Assembly (NCBI GenBank): GCA_963838795.1 | Contig: CAWISL010000010.1 | Coordinates: 248,001-312,000, forward strand | DNA: 64,000 nucleotides | Origin: JAIBJN01 sp963838795 | GTDB taxonomy: Bacteria; Actinomycetota; Thermoleophilia; Gaiellales; Gaiellaceae | Direction: 5' to 3' | Shown here: one piece after another, positions 32,082 through 39,787 of the stretch | How positions within the stretch are numbered: position 1 is the first letter of the stretch | Layout: every line of letters begins with the position of its first letter | Translations under genes and position numbers: made by a program | The notes under the pieces: generated by a model | What the model saw: the letters and a program-made list of their open reading frames with translations, nothing else | What the model was told of the DNA's origin: nothing | Databases searched by the model: none

Positions 32082-32129
32082 GCTGTCAACCTAGCGTTGA
32101 CAGCCTCCCGTGTCAACCCTTCGTTGACA
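32082..32129 (-). promoter_or_regulatory. Promoter with two TGTCAAC-N5-GTTGACA operators
   Basis: Palindrome 1 (32082-32104) is GCTGTCAAC-CTAGC-GTTGACAGC; palindrome 2 (32111-32129) is TGTCAAC-CCTTC-GTTGACA. Their centres are 27 bases apart. On the minus strand TTGACA (32116-32111), a 17-base spacer and TAGGTT (32093-32088) form a promoter whose elements sit inside the two palindromes, so a bound repressor would block RNA polymerase. Palindrome 2 overlaps the last codons of the upstream gene. Confidence 0.75.
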
Positions 32130-33597
32130 GCGCGGCCAGGTTTCGGGCCTCATCGAGGTCGGCGAGCTGCGCCGCGATCCAGCGGCCGATGTCGTGCCCG
32201 CGCACGTGGGCGACGATCGCCTCGCGGCGACGTCGGCGCTCCGCGGCCGACATCGTGAGAGCGTCGTGAATCGCCTCGGCCTGTCCGGCGACGTCGAACG
32301 GGTTAACCGTCAACGCCCACTCGCCCAGCTCATCGTGCGCGCCGGTGTTCTCGGACAGCACGAGCACGCCGTCGCGGGCGTTCACGAGCGGCGCCTCCTT
32401 GGCGACCAGGTTCATGCCGTCGAAGATCGCGTTCACGAGCAGGACGTCGAACTGCTTGTACGCCGCGACCGCGTGGGTGAAGTTGTCCTGGATCTGCAAG
32501 TCGAGCGGCACCCAGCCCTCGCGCTGGAAGCGGTCGTTGACGGCGCGGGCGGCGCGCTGGATGGCCCCCAGATACTCGGCGTACTCGGGGATGTCCTGGC
32601 GAGAGGGATCGAGCAGCGCCAGCATCTGGACGCGCCCGTGCATCTCCGGATGGGCGTCGAGGTAAAGCTCGTAGGCCCGGAAGCCGCGGACGACGTTCTT
32701 CGACGGATCCGTGCGATCGACGCGGAGAACGAGAAACTCGGGACGTGCGGCCTCGATCCCCTCCTCGGCGGCGAGCACGGCCTCGCTGCCCGCGAGCTCG
32801 TCGAACTCGTCGGGGTCGACCGAGATCGGCCGCGCGCGCAGCCGCGCCACGTGGTCCTCGAGCGGAATCTCGAAGGTCGCCCGATCTGGCTCGACCCCGA
32901 GGATGTCCACGCAGGAACGCTGGAAGCTGTGCCGCCAGCGGGGCGTGTGGAAGCTGATCACGTCGTTGGCCAGCAGGCCCTCGTGGATCGCGCGTCGGAT
33001 CGGCTCCGGGAGGACCCGCCAGTAGTCCGGCATCGGCCAGGGGACGTGCACGAAGTGGGCCAGGAGCGCGTCGGGCGCCCGCTCCCGCACGAGCGCCGGG
33101 GCAACGTAGAGGTGGTAGTCGTGGAAGAAGACTGCGGCGTCGGGCTCCCGCTCGAGCTCGGTGACGACAGCATCGGCAAAGGACTGGTTGATGACGACGT
33201 ACCCCTCGCTCCAGGCGTGGTGGAGTCCGTGGTCGACGTTCGGCGCGGCGGTGAGACCCCAGAGGTAGTGCTGGATGAACCAGAGCATGGGGTTGGCAAT
33301 CACGTTGTAGTACCAGTCGTAGGCGGTCGGGTCGTGGGCGACCAGCCGCAGCCTGTAGGAAGCGCCGCCGCGCGCGACCTCCTCGATCGGCTCTCCCCGT
33401 TCCTCTTCGGCCACCAATCGATCTTCCTCCGACATGGCGCTCGCGATCCACGTGACGTCGTGGTGCTCGACGAGGCTGCGCAAGGCCGTCACGAGCCCGC
33501 CGCCCCCCCGGCGGGCGACGCGATCCCCGCCCTCGGCTCGGTCGTAGACGACCGGGCCGCGGTTGGAGACGACGATGAGCTTCCGTCGGTCCGCCAT
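32113..33597 (-). CDS. otsA: GT20 family trehalose-6-phosphate synthase-like enzyme
   Basis: The 494-residue glycosyltransferase opens LIVVSNRGPVVYD and has GGGLVTALRSLV, FHDYHLYVAPAL, HFVHVPWPMPDYW and LRVDRTDPSKNVVRG, then DGMNLVAKEAPLVN and LSENTGAHDELGEWAL, as in OtsA-type enzymes. They join UDP- or GDP-glucose to glucose-6-phosphate. A related specificity (for example glucosylglycerol-phosphate) cannot be excluded. No phosphatase gene (otsB) is adjacent. ATG 33597 is preceded by TAAGGT (33611-33606), eight bases upstream; the 27-residue upstream extension looks non-coding. Confidence 0.82.
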   Translation of the reverse strand: MADRRKLIVVSNRGPVVYDRAEGGDRVARRGGGGLVTALRSLVEHHDVTWIASAMSEEDRLVAEEERGEPIEEVARGGASYRLRLVAHDPTAYDWYYNVIANPMLWFIQHYLWGLTAAPNVDHGLHHAWSEGYVVINQSFADAVVTELEREPDAAVFFHDYHLYVAPALVRERAPDALLAHFVHVPWPMPDYWRVLPEPIRRAIHEGLLANDVISFHTPRWRHSFQRSCVDILGVEPDRATFEIPLEDHVARLRARPISVDPDEFDELAGSEAVLAAEEGIEAARPEFLVLRVDRTDPSKNVVRGFRAYELYLDAHPEMHGRVQMLALLDPSRQDIPEYAEYLGAIQRAARAVNDRFQREGWVPLDLQIQDNFTHAVAAYKQFDVLLVNAIFDGMNLVAKEAPLVNARDGVLVLSENTGAHDELGEWALTVNPFDVAGQAEAIHDALTMSAAERRRRREAIVAHVRGHDIGRWIAAQLADLDEARNLAALSTKG

Positions 33598-33634
33598 CGA
33601 CGGGAACCTTAGATCAGGCTCCCTTGGCCGGCCT

Positions 33635-34918
33635 CTAGGCGCCGCGGAGCGACTCGGCGAGCTCCGGCACGCCGACACCGTTTCCCTCGAGCTCGTTGAA
33701 GTGCACGAGCCAGTCGCGCAGGAGACGCGGGGTGAGAAAGTGACGCCGAACGTGCTCCTTGCCCCTGAGAGCCAGCTGCCTGCCCCGCTCAGGGTCGTCG
33801 AGGACGAGCTTGGTCTTCTCGGCGCATTCCTCCACCGAGGAGACGAGGTAGCCGGTCTCGCCGTCCTCGATCTGGTCGACGATCCCCCCGACCCGGCCCG
33901 CCACCACGGGGCGTGACTTCCACAACGCCTCGGTCACGGTGAGCCCGAAGCCCTCCCGGATCGACTTCTGCAGGACGGCCGGCGAGTGCACCTGGAACGC
34001 GTTCACCTCGACGGAGCCGACGTTGTTCAGGTTCGAGAGGATGAAGATGTCGGGATCGCCGTCGGCCGCGGCAACCGTGCGGTTGTAGTACTCCCAGCCT
34101 TCGGGGTCGTCGTGAGCCATCGAGCCCACGAGCGCGAGCTGCACCGTCGGATGCGACTCGCGCACGATCCGCCAGGCCTCGATGACGCCGAGCGGGTCCT
34201 TCCAGGGGTCGAAGCGGCTCACCTGCGTGATCACCGGCCGATTGACGTCGATCCCGAACTGATCGACGATGTAGCTGGCGTCCTCGGCCGAGAGCGCCAT
34301 GTTCTTGGGAGCGAGCGGGTCGATCGCCGGCGGCCAGACCCACGCCGTCGGCAGGTCGTCCGTGGCCGGCACGTACTGGCGGCGGTGGAAGACGGCCGCG
34401 TCGTGCGCGCAGATCGAGGGAAGCAGGAACTCGAGGACGGATTGGTTCGGCTCCGACAGGTCGATGTGGCAGCGCCAGGACCAGTGGCGCCCGACGTCCC
34501 GGGCGTGCTCGATCACGCCCACCGGCTGGGGATCGTGAACGATGACGAAGTCGTACGAGCCCTCGATCGCCTCGGCGTTCAGGACCTGGTAGCGCTCGAA
34601 GATCTGCTGCTGGTCCGGCGTGAGCCCGTGGGGATCGCCCTGCAGGGCGTTGTGGATCGCCTTCGTGACGTCGAAGAACTCGTCCTGGCCCTGAATGACG
34701 CGCCACTCGACGTCGAGGCCCGCATCGCGCATGAGCGGCACGAGCGTGTAGAGGATCTCGGCCACGCCGCCTCCGAACGCGGTCGCAGAGAGGTGGAGAA
34801 CGCGCTTGCCCTCGAGCGGCCGGGCGAGCTCCCGGATCTGATCCATGAGGCCGCGCGTGGCGATGGATGCGTAGTCGGCCAACAGCTTCGTCCCGACGTT
34901 GACCAACTGAAGCGGCAC
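33635..34918 (-). CDS. treT: Trehalose synthase, TreT-type GT4
   Basis: The 427-residue GT4 enzyme shows HLSATAFGGGVAEILYTLVP, the VHDPQPVGVIEH segment, CHIDLSEPNQSVLEFL, QVSRFDPWKDPLGVIEAW and the E-x7-E segment REGFGLTVTEALWK. This pattern belongs to TreT, which makes trehalose directly from NDP-glucose and glucose. It stands next to the OtsA-like gene, so two trehalose routes may coexist. GTG start with TATCGT (34932-34927) eight bases upstream. Confidence 0.85.
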   Translation of the reverse strand: MPLQLVNVGTKLLADYASIATRGLMDQIRELARPLEGKRVLHLSATAFGGGVAEILYTLVPLMRDAGLDVEWRVIQGQDEFFDVTKAIHNALQGDPHGLTPDQQQIFERYQVLNAEAIEGSYDFVIVHDPQPVGVIEHARDVGRHWSWRCHIDLSEPNQSVLEFLLPSICAHDAAVFHRRQYVPATDDLPTAWVWPPAIDPLAPKNMALSAEDASYIVDQFGIDVNRPVITQVSRFDPWKDPLGVIEAWRIVRESHPTVQLALVGSMAHDDPEGWEYYNRTVAAADGDPDIFILSNLNNVGSVEVNAFQVHSPAVLQKSIREGFGLTVTEALWKSRPVVAGRVGGIVDQIEDGETGYLVSSVEECAEKTKLVLDDPERGRQLALRGKEHVRRHFLTPRLLRDWLVHFNELEGNGVGVPELAESLRGA

Positions 34919-34963
34919 GGAGGCGGACGATATCGCGCCGGCCGGGTGCGCCCGATAGGTTTC

Positions 34964-35392
34964 CTAGGCCAGGCTCTTGGTGAAGCGGACTCGGTAGCCG
35001 GCGCCGCCGGGGCAGGGCCCAACATGGAGGTCGTCGCTGAGCGCGCGGATGATGGCCATGCCGAGGCCGCCCTCCTCCGGCGCGTCGGGCGCAGGCTCGA
35101 GTAGGACGGGATCGAAGCCACCGCCCTCGTCCAACACCTCGACCGCCAGGCTCGAGTCGGCGAGCTCGTAGCGGATCTCGACCTCGCCCTCCCTCCCGTC
35201 TGCGTAGGCGTGCCGGATCGAGTTCGAGCAGGCCTCCGTCAGCGCGAGCTTGACGTCGGCGATCACTTCCGGCTCCACGGCTCGCGGGCGCAGAAGCCCG
35301 GCGAGTGCGAGCCGGCCGAGAGCGATGTACTCCGCCTTGGCCGGGATGACGAGCGAGACCACGCCCGCTGAGATGCCGTTCTGGTTGGTCAC
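34964..35392 (-). CDS. RsbW-like ATP-binding protein (anti-sigma/serine kinase type)
   Basis: A 142-residue HATPase_c_2 domain: LALTEACSNSIRHAYADG (N box), LAVEVLDEGGGFDP (G1) and GGLGMAIIRALSDDL (G2). Such proteins phosphorylate anti-sigma antagonists or bind sigma factors in general stress control. No antagonist (RsbV) or sigma gene is adjacent. GTG start; a TAGATT -10 lies about 16 bases further upstream. Confidence 0.82.
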   Translation of the reverse strand: MTNQNGISAGVVSLVIPAKAEYIALGRLALAGLLRPRAVEPEVIADVKLALTEACSNSIRHAYADGREGEVEIRYELADSSLAVEVLDEGGGFDPVLLEPAPDAPEEGGLGMAIIRALSDDLHVGPCPGGAGYRVRFTKSLA

Positions 35393-35422
35393 ACGCGAAT
35401 TCTTGCCGCAGACGGCGAAAAT

Positions 35423-36274
35423 CTACCCTCTGCCGGCGGAAGCCTGCGATTCCCGCGCCCGCTCGAGCCGCCGCCGGGCAACGTCGACCGCCTCGGGACT
35501 CGAGTCGACGAGGACGAAGCGGCGCCCGAGCCGCGTGCAGACGGCGCCCAGTGTCCCCGAGCCGGCGAACGGGTCGAGACACCATTCGCCCTGCCGCGAC
35601 GAGGCCTGGACGATGCGGCGCACGACGCCCTCCGGCTTCTGCGTCGGGTAGCCAGTCTTCTCCTTGCCCGTGGGCGAGACGATCGTGTGCCACCAGACGT
35701 CGGTCGGCAGCTTGCCGCGGGCCGCCTTCTCGGCGGTGACGAGCCCAGGAGCCATGTACGGTTCGCGCTCGACCGCCTCGGCGTCGAACCAGTAGCGCTC
35801 GGGATCCTTGACGTAGACGAGGATCGTGTCGTGCTTCGCCGGCCACCGGCGCCGTGGGCGGGCTCCGTAGTCGTACGCCCAGACGATCTCGTTCAGGAAG
35901 CACTCGCGTCCGAACAGCCGGTCGAGCAGCACCTTCGCGTAGTGGGCCTCGCGATAGTCGAGATGCAGGTAGAGCGTTCCGGTCGGAGCCAGTAGGCGGT
36001 GGAGCTCCCGCAGCCGTGGCTCCAGGAAGCCGACGTAGTCGTCGAACGAGTCGCCGAACGAGGATTCCGCGAGCACCCGGGTCGCGTAGCGCCGGCCGCC
36101 GAAGCCTTCTCGGTCGCCGGCGGGGCTGGCCCGCGTCGCCAGGGTGAGGCGCCGCTGGCGCCGCCCGGTGTTGAAGGGCGGGTCCGCGTAGACGAGCTGG
36201 AAGCAGCCGTCGTCGAAGCCTGGAAGGACGTCGAGGTTGTCCCCGAGGAGGACCAGATCCTCGCTGGGCAGCAC
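35423..36274 (-). CDS. Orphan DNA methyltransferase (N4/N6, class beta)
   Basis: The 283-residue product has the catalytic motif LVYADPPFNTG near the N-terminus (about 28-38) and the SAM-binding motif CLDPFAGSGTLGAVC near the C-terminus, the class beta order. Also present are YLHLDYREAHYAKVLLDRLFG, KHDTILVYVKDP and KTGYPTQKPEGVVRRI. It methylates adenine N6 or cytosine N4; the target is not predictable. No restriction gene is adjacent, so it is probably regulatory or protective. GTG 36274 has TACACT (36287-36282) seven bases upstream. Confidence 0.88.
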   Translation of the reverse strand: MLPSEDLVLLGDNLDVLPGFDDGCFQLVYADPPFNTGRRQRRLTLATRASPAGDREGFGGRRYATRVLAESSFGDSFDDYVGFLEPRLRELHRLLAPTGTLYLHLDYREAHYAKVLLDRLFGRECFLNEIVWAYDYGARPRRRWPAKHDTILVYVKDPERYWFDAEAVEREPYMAPGLVTAEKAARGKLPTDVWWHTIVSPTGKEKTGYPTQKPEGVVRRIVQASSRQGEWCLDPFAGSGTLGAVCTRLGRRFVLVDSSPEAVDVARRRLERARESQASAGRG

Positions 36275-36300
36275 GCGCTCCAGTGTAGGACGCCGAAGGG

Positions 36301-37542
36301 CTAGCAGGCGAGGGCCGGGGGGTTCGCCGGCCGGTCGCCGAGCGTGGCGGTGAGCTCCAGGCGCTGACTGCCGCGGAGGACGACGAGGTGGATCTCGTCG
36401 CCGGGGAGGCGCTGCTGGTTAACTGCCCTGACCACGTCCTCGGCCGAGCGCACCGGAGTCCCCTCGATCTCGACGATGAGGTCGCCGCCCGGGCAGAACG
36501 TCAGCCCGTCGACCTCCTGCTCGGCGCCCCCGCCGACCAGGCCGGCGCGGTCGGCCGGGCTTCCGCCGGCGACCGACTGGACTGCGGCGCCACGCATCTC
36601 GGCGAAGCCGAAGCGCTCGGCGATCCTGGGCGTGACCGTCTGAGTGGTCACCCCGAGCCACGCATAGCGCACCTTCCCGGTCTGGATGAGCTGCTCCATG
36701 GAACGCTTGGCCGCGTTGATCGGGACCGCGAAGCCAACGCCCTCGGCGGTGCCGGACTCGCTTCGGATCTGCGCGTTGATGCCGATGACGTCACCCGCGG
36801 CGTTGAACATCGGCCCGCCGGAGTTGCCCCGGTTGATCGGAGCGTCGGTCTGGATGGCGTCGACGAGGTTGAAGCTCGAGGTGATCGAGTCGATCGAGCG
36901 CTCGGTGGCCGAGACTACGCCGACGCTCAGCGAGCTCTCCTGACCGAACGGACTTCCGATTGCCGCCACCGGCTCGCCGACGACGACGGTGCTGGAGTCG
37001 CCGAGCGGCACCGGGTTGACGGCGTGGTCGCCCGGGTCGACCTTGAGGACGCCGACATCGTCGAAGACGTCCCAGCCGACGACCGTCGCCGGGACCCGCT
37101 CGCCGTCTCGAAACTGGACATAGACCGTGTCGGCCGCACGCGGCGTGTCGCCGGGGTCGGACTCCCCCGCGGTCGTCACGACGTGGGAGTTGGTGAGGAT
37201 GTAGCCCTCGTCCGAGACGACGAATCCCGATCCCTGGGACGCGGTCACGTTCTCGTCGTCGATGCTTCCCTCGCCGAAGAGCGCGAAGATGGTCACTACG
37301 CCGCCGGCGCGCTTGCGGTAGAGCTCGGCCGCGTCGAAGCCGTTCCCCACGAGCGGCTTCGCCGCGTCCGCATCGGCGTCGTCCGCCGCCGGGGTCGCCT
37401 CCTCCGGGGTCGGGACGAGCACGGTCTGAACTTGGCTCCCGTCGTCGATCCAGCCCGCCGTCTTTCCGAGCACGAGCGCGAACGTGCCGCCCAGGAGGGC
37501 GGAAGCGACTGCGATGGCGGCGATGGCCCCGGGGCGGGTCAC
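36301..37542 (-). CDS. HtrA/DegP-type serine protease with PDZ domain
   Basis: The 413-residue protein has an N-terminal membrane anchor (about 6-26), an acidic linker and a trypsin-like domain with His120 (LTNSHVV), Asp162 (FDDVGVLKV) and Ser241 (NRGNSGGPMF). A PDZ domain covers about 305-400 (AAVQSVAGGSPADRAGLVGG). It probably degrades or senses misfolded exported proteins outside the membrane. It is directly downstream of a two-component pair, which may control it. GTG start; TACGAT lies nine bases upstream. Confidence 0.92.
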   Translation of the reverse strand: MTRPGAIAAIAVASALLGGTFALVLGKTAGWIDDGSQVQTVLVPTPEEATPAADDADADAAKPLVGNGFDAAELYRKRAGGVVTIFALFGEGSIDDENVTASQGSGFVVSDEGYILTNSHVVTTAGESDPGDTPRAADTVYVQFRDGERVPATVVGWDVFDDVGVLKVDPGDHAVNPVPLGDSSTVVVGEPVAAIGSPFGQESSLSVGVVSATERSIDSITSSFNLVDAIQTDAPINRGNSGGPMFNAAGDVIGINAQIRSESGTAEGVGFAVPINAAKRSMEQLIQTGKVRYAWLGVTTQTVTPRIAERFGFAEMRGAAVQSVAGGSPADRAGLVGGGAEQEVDGLTFCPGGDLIVEIEGTPVRSAEDVVRAVNQQRLPGDEIHLVVLRGSQRLELTATLGDRPANPPALAC

Positions 37543-37585
37543 GTCCGACTCATCGTAGTGACGCCGAGCGAGTCTGCACCGTCCT

Positions 37586-39004
37586 CTAGCTTGCTACTCC
37601 TGCCACGATCTCGTCGCTCGGCGTCCCTGCCGGCGCGCCCGGAAGATTCAACGTGAAAACGGTGGCCCCGGGGCGGGTGGAGAGCTCGATCGACCCGTCG
37701 AGCCGGGAGGCGAGCTCCGAGGCGATCGCCAGGCCGAGGCCGCTGCCGGACGCCTTGCCTCCCGCCGCACGATAGAAGCGTTGGAACAGGTGCTTCTGAT
37801 CCTCGGCTGGGATCCCGGGCCCGTCGTCGCGGACCTCGAGGACCGCATCGGCGCCGCGCCTGACCGAGCGGACGATCACGCACGTGCCGGGCGGCGTGTG
37901 CCGAATCGCGTTCTCCACGAGCGCCCGCGCGATCTGCTGCACGCGCACCTCGTCGCCGAGAGCCTCGACTGGGACCTCCGCCTCAGCCTGCAGCTCGTGC
38001 TCGGCGGACTCCGCCACTGCCCGGAACTCGTCGGCCACGAGCCGCGCGGTCTGCGCCAAGTCGAACGGCAGGATCTCGACCTCGAGCTGGCCGGCGTCGA
38101 GACGGGAGAGGTCGAGGAGGTCGGTTGCGAGCCGCGTCAGCCGCTCGATCTGATTCCGCATCTCGGCGAGGAAGTCCCGCCGGACGTCAGGATCGATCTC
38201 CTCGTCGTCCAGGAGCTCGACGAAGCCTCCCAGGGAGAACAACGGCGTCCTCAGCTCGTGAGACGCGTTGGCGATGAACTCCCGGCGGGCGCGATCGAGC
38301 ACGGCCAAGCGCACACGCATGCCGTCGAAGGCGTCGGCCAGCTGTCCGACCTCGTCACGGCCGCCGTCGACGACCGGCGTCTCGAAGTCCCCGTCGGCGA
38401 GCCTCTCGGCCGCAGCCTCGAGCCGCCGGATCCGGCGCGTGAAGCTCCAGGCCAACAGGTACCCCACCAGCCAGGAGATCGCGAGCGCGGCCGCCCCCGC
38501 GGCGAGCAGGCTTCGGCGCATGAGACGGACGTTGGCCAGCACGTCGTCGAGCGGGGCAGCGAGGAGCACGACACGGTCGTTCGCGGGATGCCCGGACTCG
38601 GCGTACCGTTCGCCGTCGTGCTCGACCTGGCCCGACGAAGGCCTTTGCGTGCGGGCGACCTCGAGCGCGATCGGGTCCGTCGAGAAATCTCCTAGTCGAC
38701 TGTCGCGCGAGTCGGCGACGTTGAGGAGCTGGTCGTCCGTGAGCTCGTCGAGCACGACGACGCGCGAGCCGAGCCTCTCGGCCTCCGTTCGCACGACCGT
38801 CTGCATGGCGAGGTTGTCGAGCTCGCGCACCTGCTGGGCGACGGTTGGGGCCGCCTGCTCGAGCTCGCGGATCTTGGCGTCCACGAGGCGGTTCTCCAGC
38901 TGGGGAACGACGGCGATGTAGACGATGGCCAGCGCACCGGCGACGACCGCGAAGAGGACGAGCCCGACCTTGACGCTGAGGCTGACGAGCGGCGGGCTCC
39001 TCAT
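37586..39004 (-). CDS. Sensor histidine kinase (HAMP, HisKA, HATPase)
   Basis: The 472-residue kinase has an N-terminal helix (about 8-32), an outside sensor region to about 155, a second helix, a HAMP domain (RRLEAAAERLADGDFETPV) and the phospho-acceptor box NASHELRTPLFSLGG. The ATPase domain has VENAIRHTPPG (N), LEVRDDGPGIP (G1) and GSGLGLAIASELASRL (G2). ATG 39004 overlaps the regulator stop as ATGA. The ligand is unknown. Confidence 0.93.
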   Translation of the reverse strand: MRSPPLVSLSVKVGLVLFAVVAGALAIVYIAVVPQLENRLVDAKIRELEQAAPTVAQQVRELDNLAMQTVVRTEAERLGSRVVVLDELTDDQLLNVADSRDSRLGDFSTDPIALEVARTQRPSSGQVEHDGERYAESGHPANDRVVLLAAPLDDVLANVRLMRRSLLAAGAAALAISWLVGYLLAWSFTRRIRRLEAAAERLADGDFETPVVDGGRDEVGQLADAFDGMRVRLAVLDRARREFIANASHELRTPLFSLGGFVELLDDEEIDPDVRRDFLAEMRNQIERLTRLATDLLDLSRLDAGQLEVEILPFDLAQTARLVADEFRAVAESAEHELQAEAEVPVEALGDEVRVQQIARALVENAIRHTPPGTCVIVRSVRRGADAVLEVRDDGPGIPAEDQKHLFQRFYRAAGGKASGSGLGLAIASELASRLDGSIELSTRPGATVFTLNLPGAPAGTPSDEIVAGVAS

Positions 39005-39702
39005 CGCGCGTCACGAAATCGGTAGCCGGCGCCTCGCACCGTGAAGATCAGCTCGGGCTCGCCCGGATCCTGCTCGATCTTCTCCCGGAGGTGCCGGACG
39101 TGGACGTCGATCGTTCGTGGATCCCGAAACTCCGAGCCCCCCCAGAGCTCGTCGAGCAGCGCTTTTCGCGTGAAAACGCGCCCGGGGCTCGTTGCCAGCA
39201 TGCGAAGAAGCTCGAACTCGAGGTACGTGAGCTCGACCGCCGCTCCACGCGCCTCGACGGTGCGCCGGCCCGTGTCGATCCTGATCCCGTTCGCCTCGAT
39301 CACCTGGTCGCGCCCACTGGACGGCGGCAGCTGGGCGCGGCGCAGGAGCGCGCGTACGCGGCTCATGAACTCCCGGATGGAGAACGGCTTCGTGATGTAG
39401 TCGTCCGCGCCGAGCTCGAGACCGAGCACCTTGTCGCCCTCGTCGCCGCGGGCCGTGAGCATGATGATCGGAACGGCGCTCCGCTCCTCCCGCAGACGGC
39501 GGCAGACGGCGAGACCGTCGAGCCGCGGGAGCATGAGGTCCAGGATCACGAGATCGACGGGCTCGGCTCGGTAGCGCTCCAACGCCTCCTGGCCGTCTCG
39601 GGCCTGCACGACGCGATAGCCCTCGCGCTCGAGCGGATAGGTGAGGACCTTCTGCACCGATTCCTCGTCGTCCACGAGGAGCACCGTCGGCCGCGCTTCC
39701 AT
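39001..39702 (-). CDS. OmpR-type response regulator
   Basis: The 233-residue product has a receiver domain (VLLVDDEESVQKVL; phospho-Asp55 in LVILDLMLPRLDG; Lys in DYITKPFS) and a winged-helix DNA-binding domain (about 130-230) with TYLEFELLRMLATSPGRVF and the recognition helix region DPRTIDVHVRHLREKIE. ATG 39702 starts the receiver; upstream in-frame codons do not extend the fold. It is cotranscribed with the kinase and possibly htrA. Confidence 0.94.
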   Translation of the reverse strand: MEARPTVLLVDDEESVQKVLTYPLEREGYRVVQARDGQEALERYRAEPVDLVILDLMLPRLDGLAVCRRLREERSAVPIIMLTARGDEGDKVLGLELGADDYITKPFSIREFMSRVRALLRRAQLPPSSGRDQVIEANGIRIDTGRRTVEARGAAVELTYLEFELLRMLATSPGRVFTRKALLDELWGGSEFRDPRTIDVHVRHLREKIEQDPGEPELIFTVRGAGYRFRDAR

Positions 39703-39787
39703 GGCTGGCCTAAGGATAGGGATGGCGCGGGGCGGGTCGAGCCGAACCGCCGGTGCTGCCGGTCGGGCATCTACACTTGGCGGGCTC

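Noticed and set aside
33789..35903. 704-residue open frame on the minus strand
   Set aside because: Runs out of frame through treT, the RsbW-like gene and the methyltransferase; Arg/Gly-rich, no motifs.
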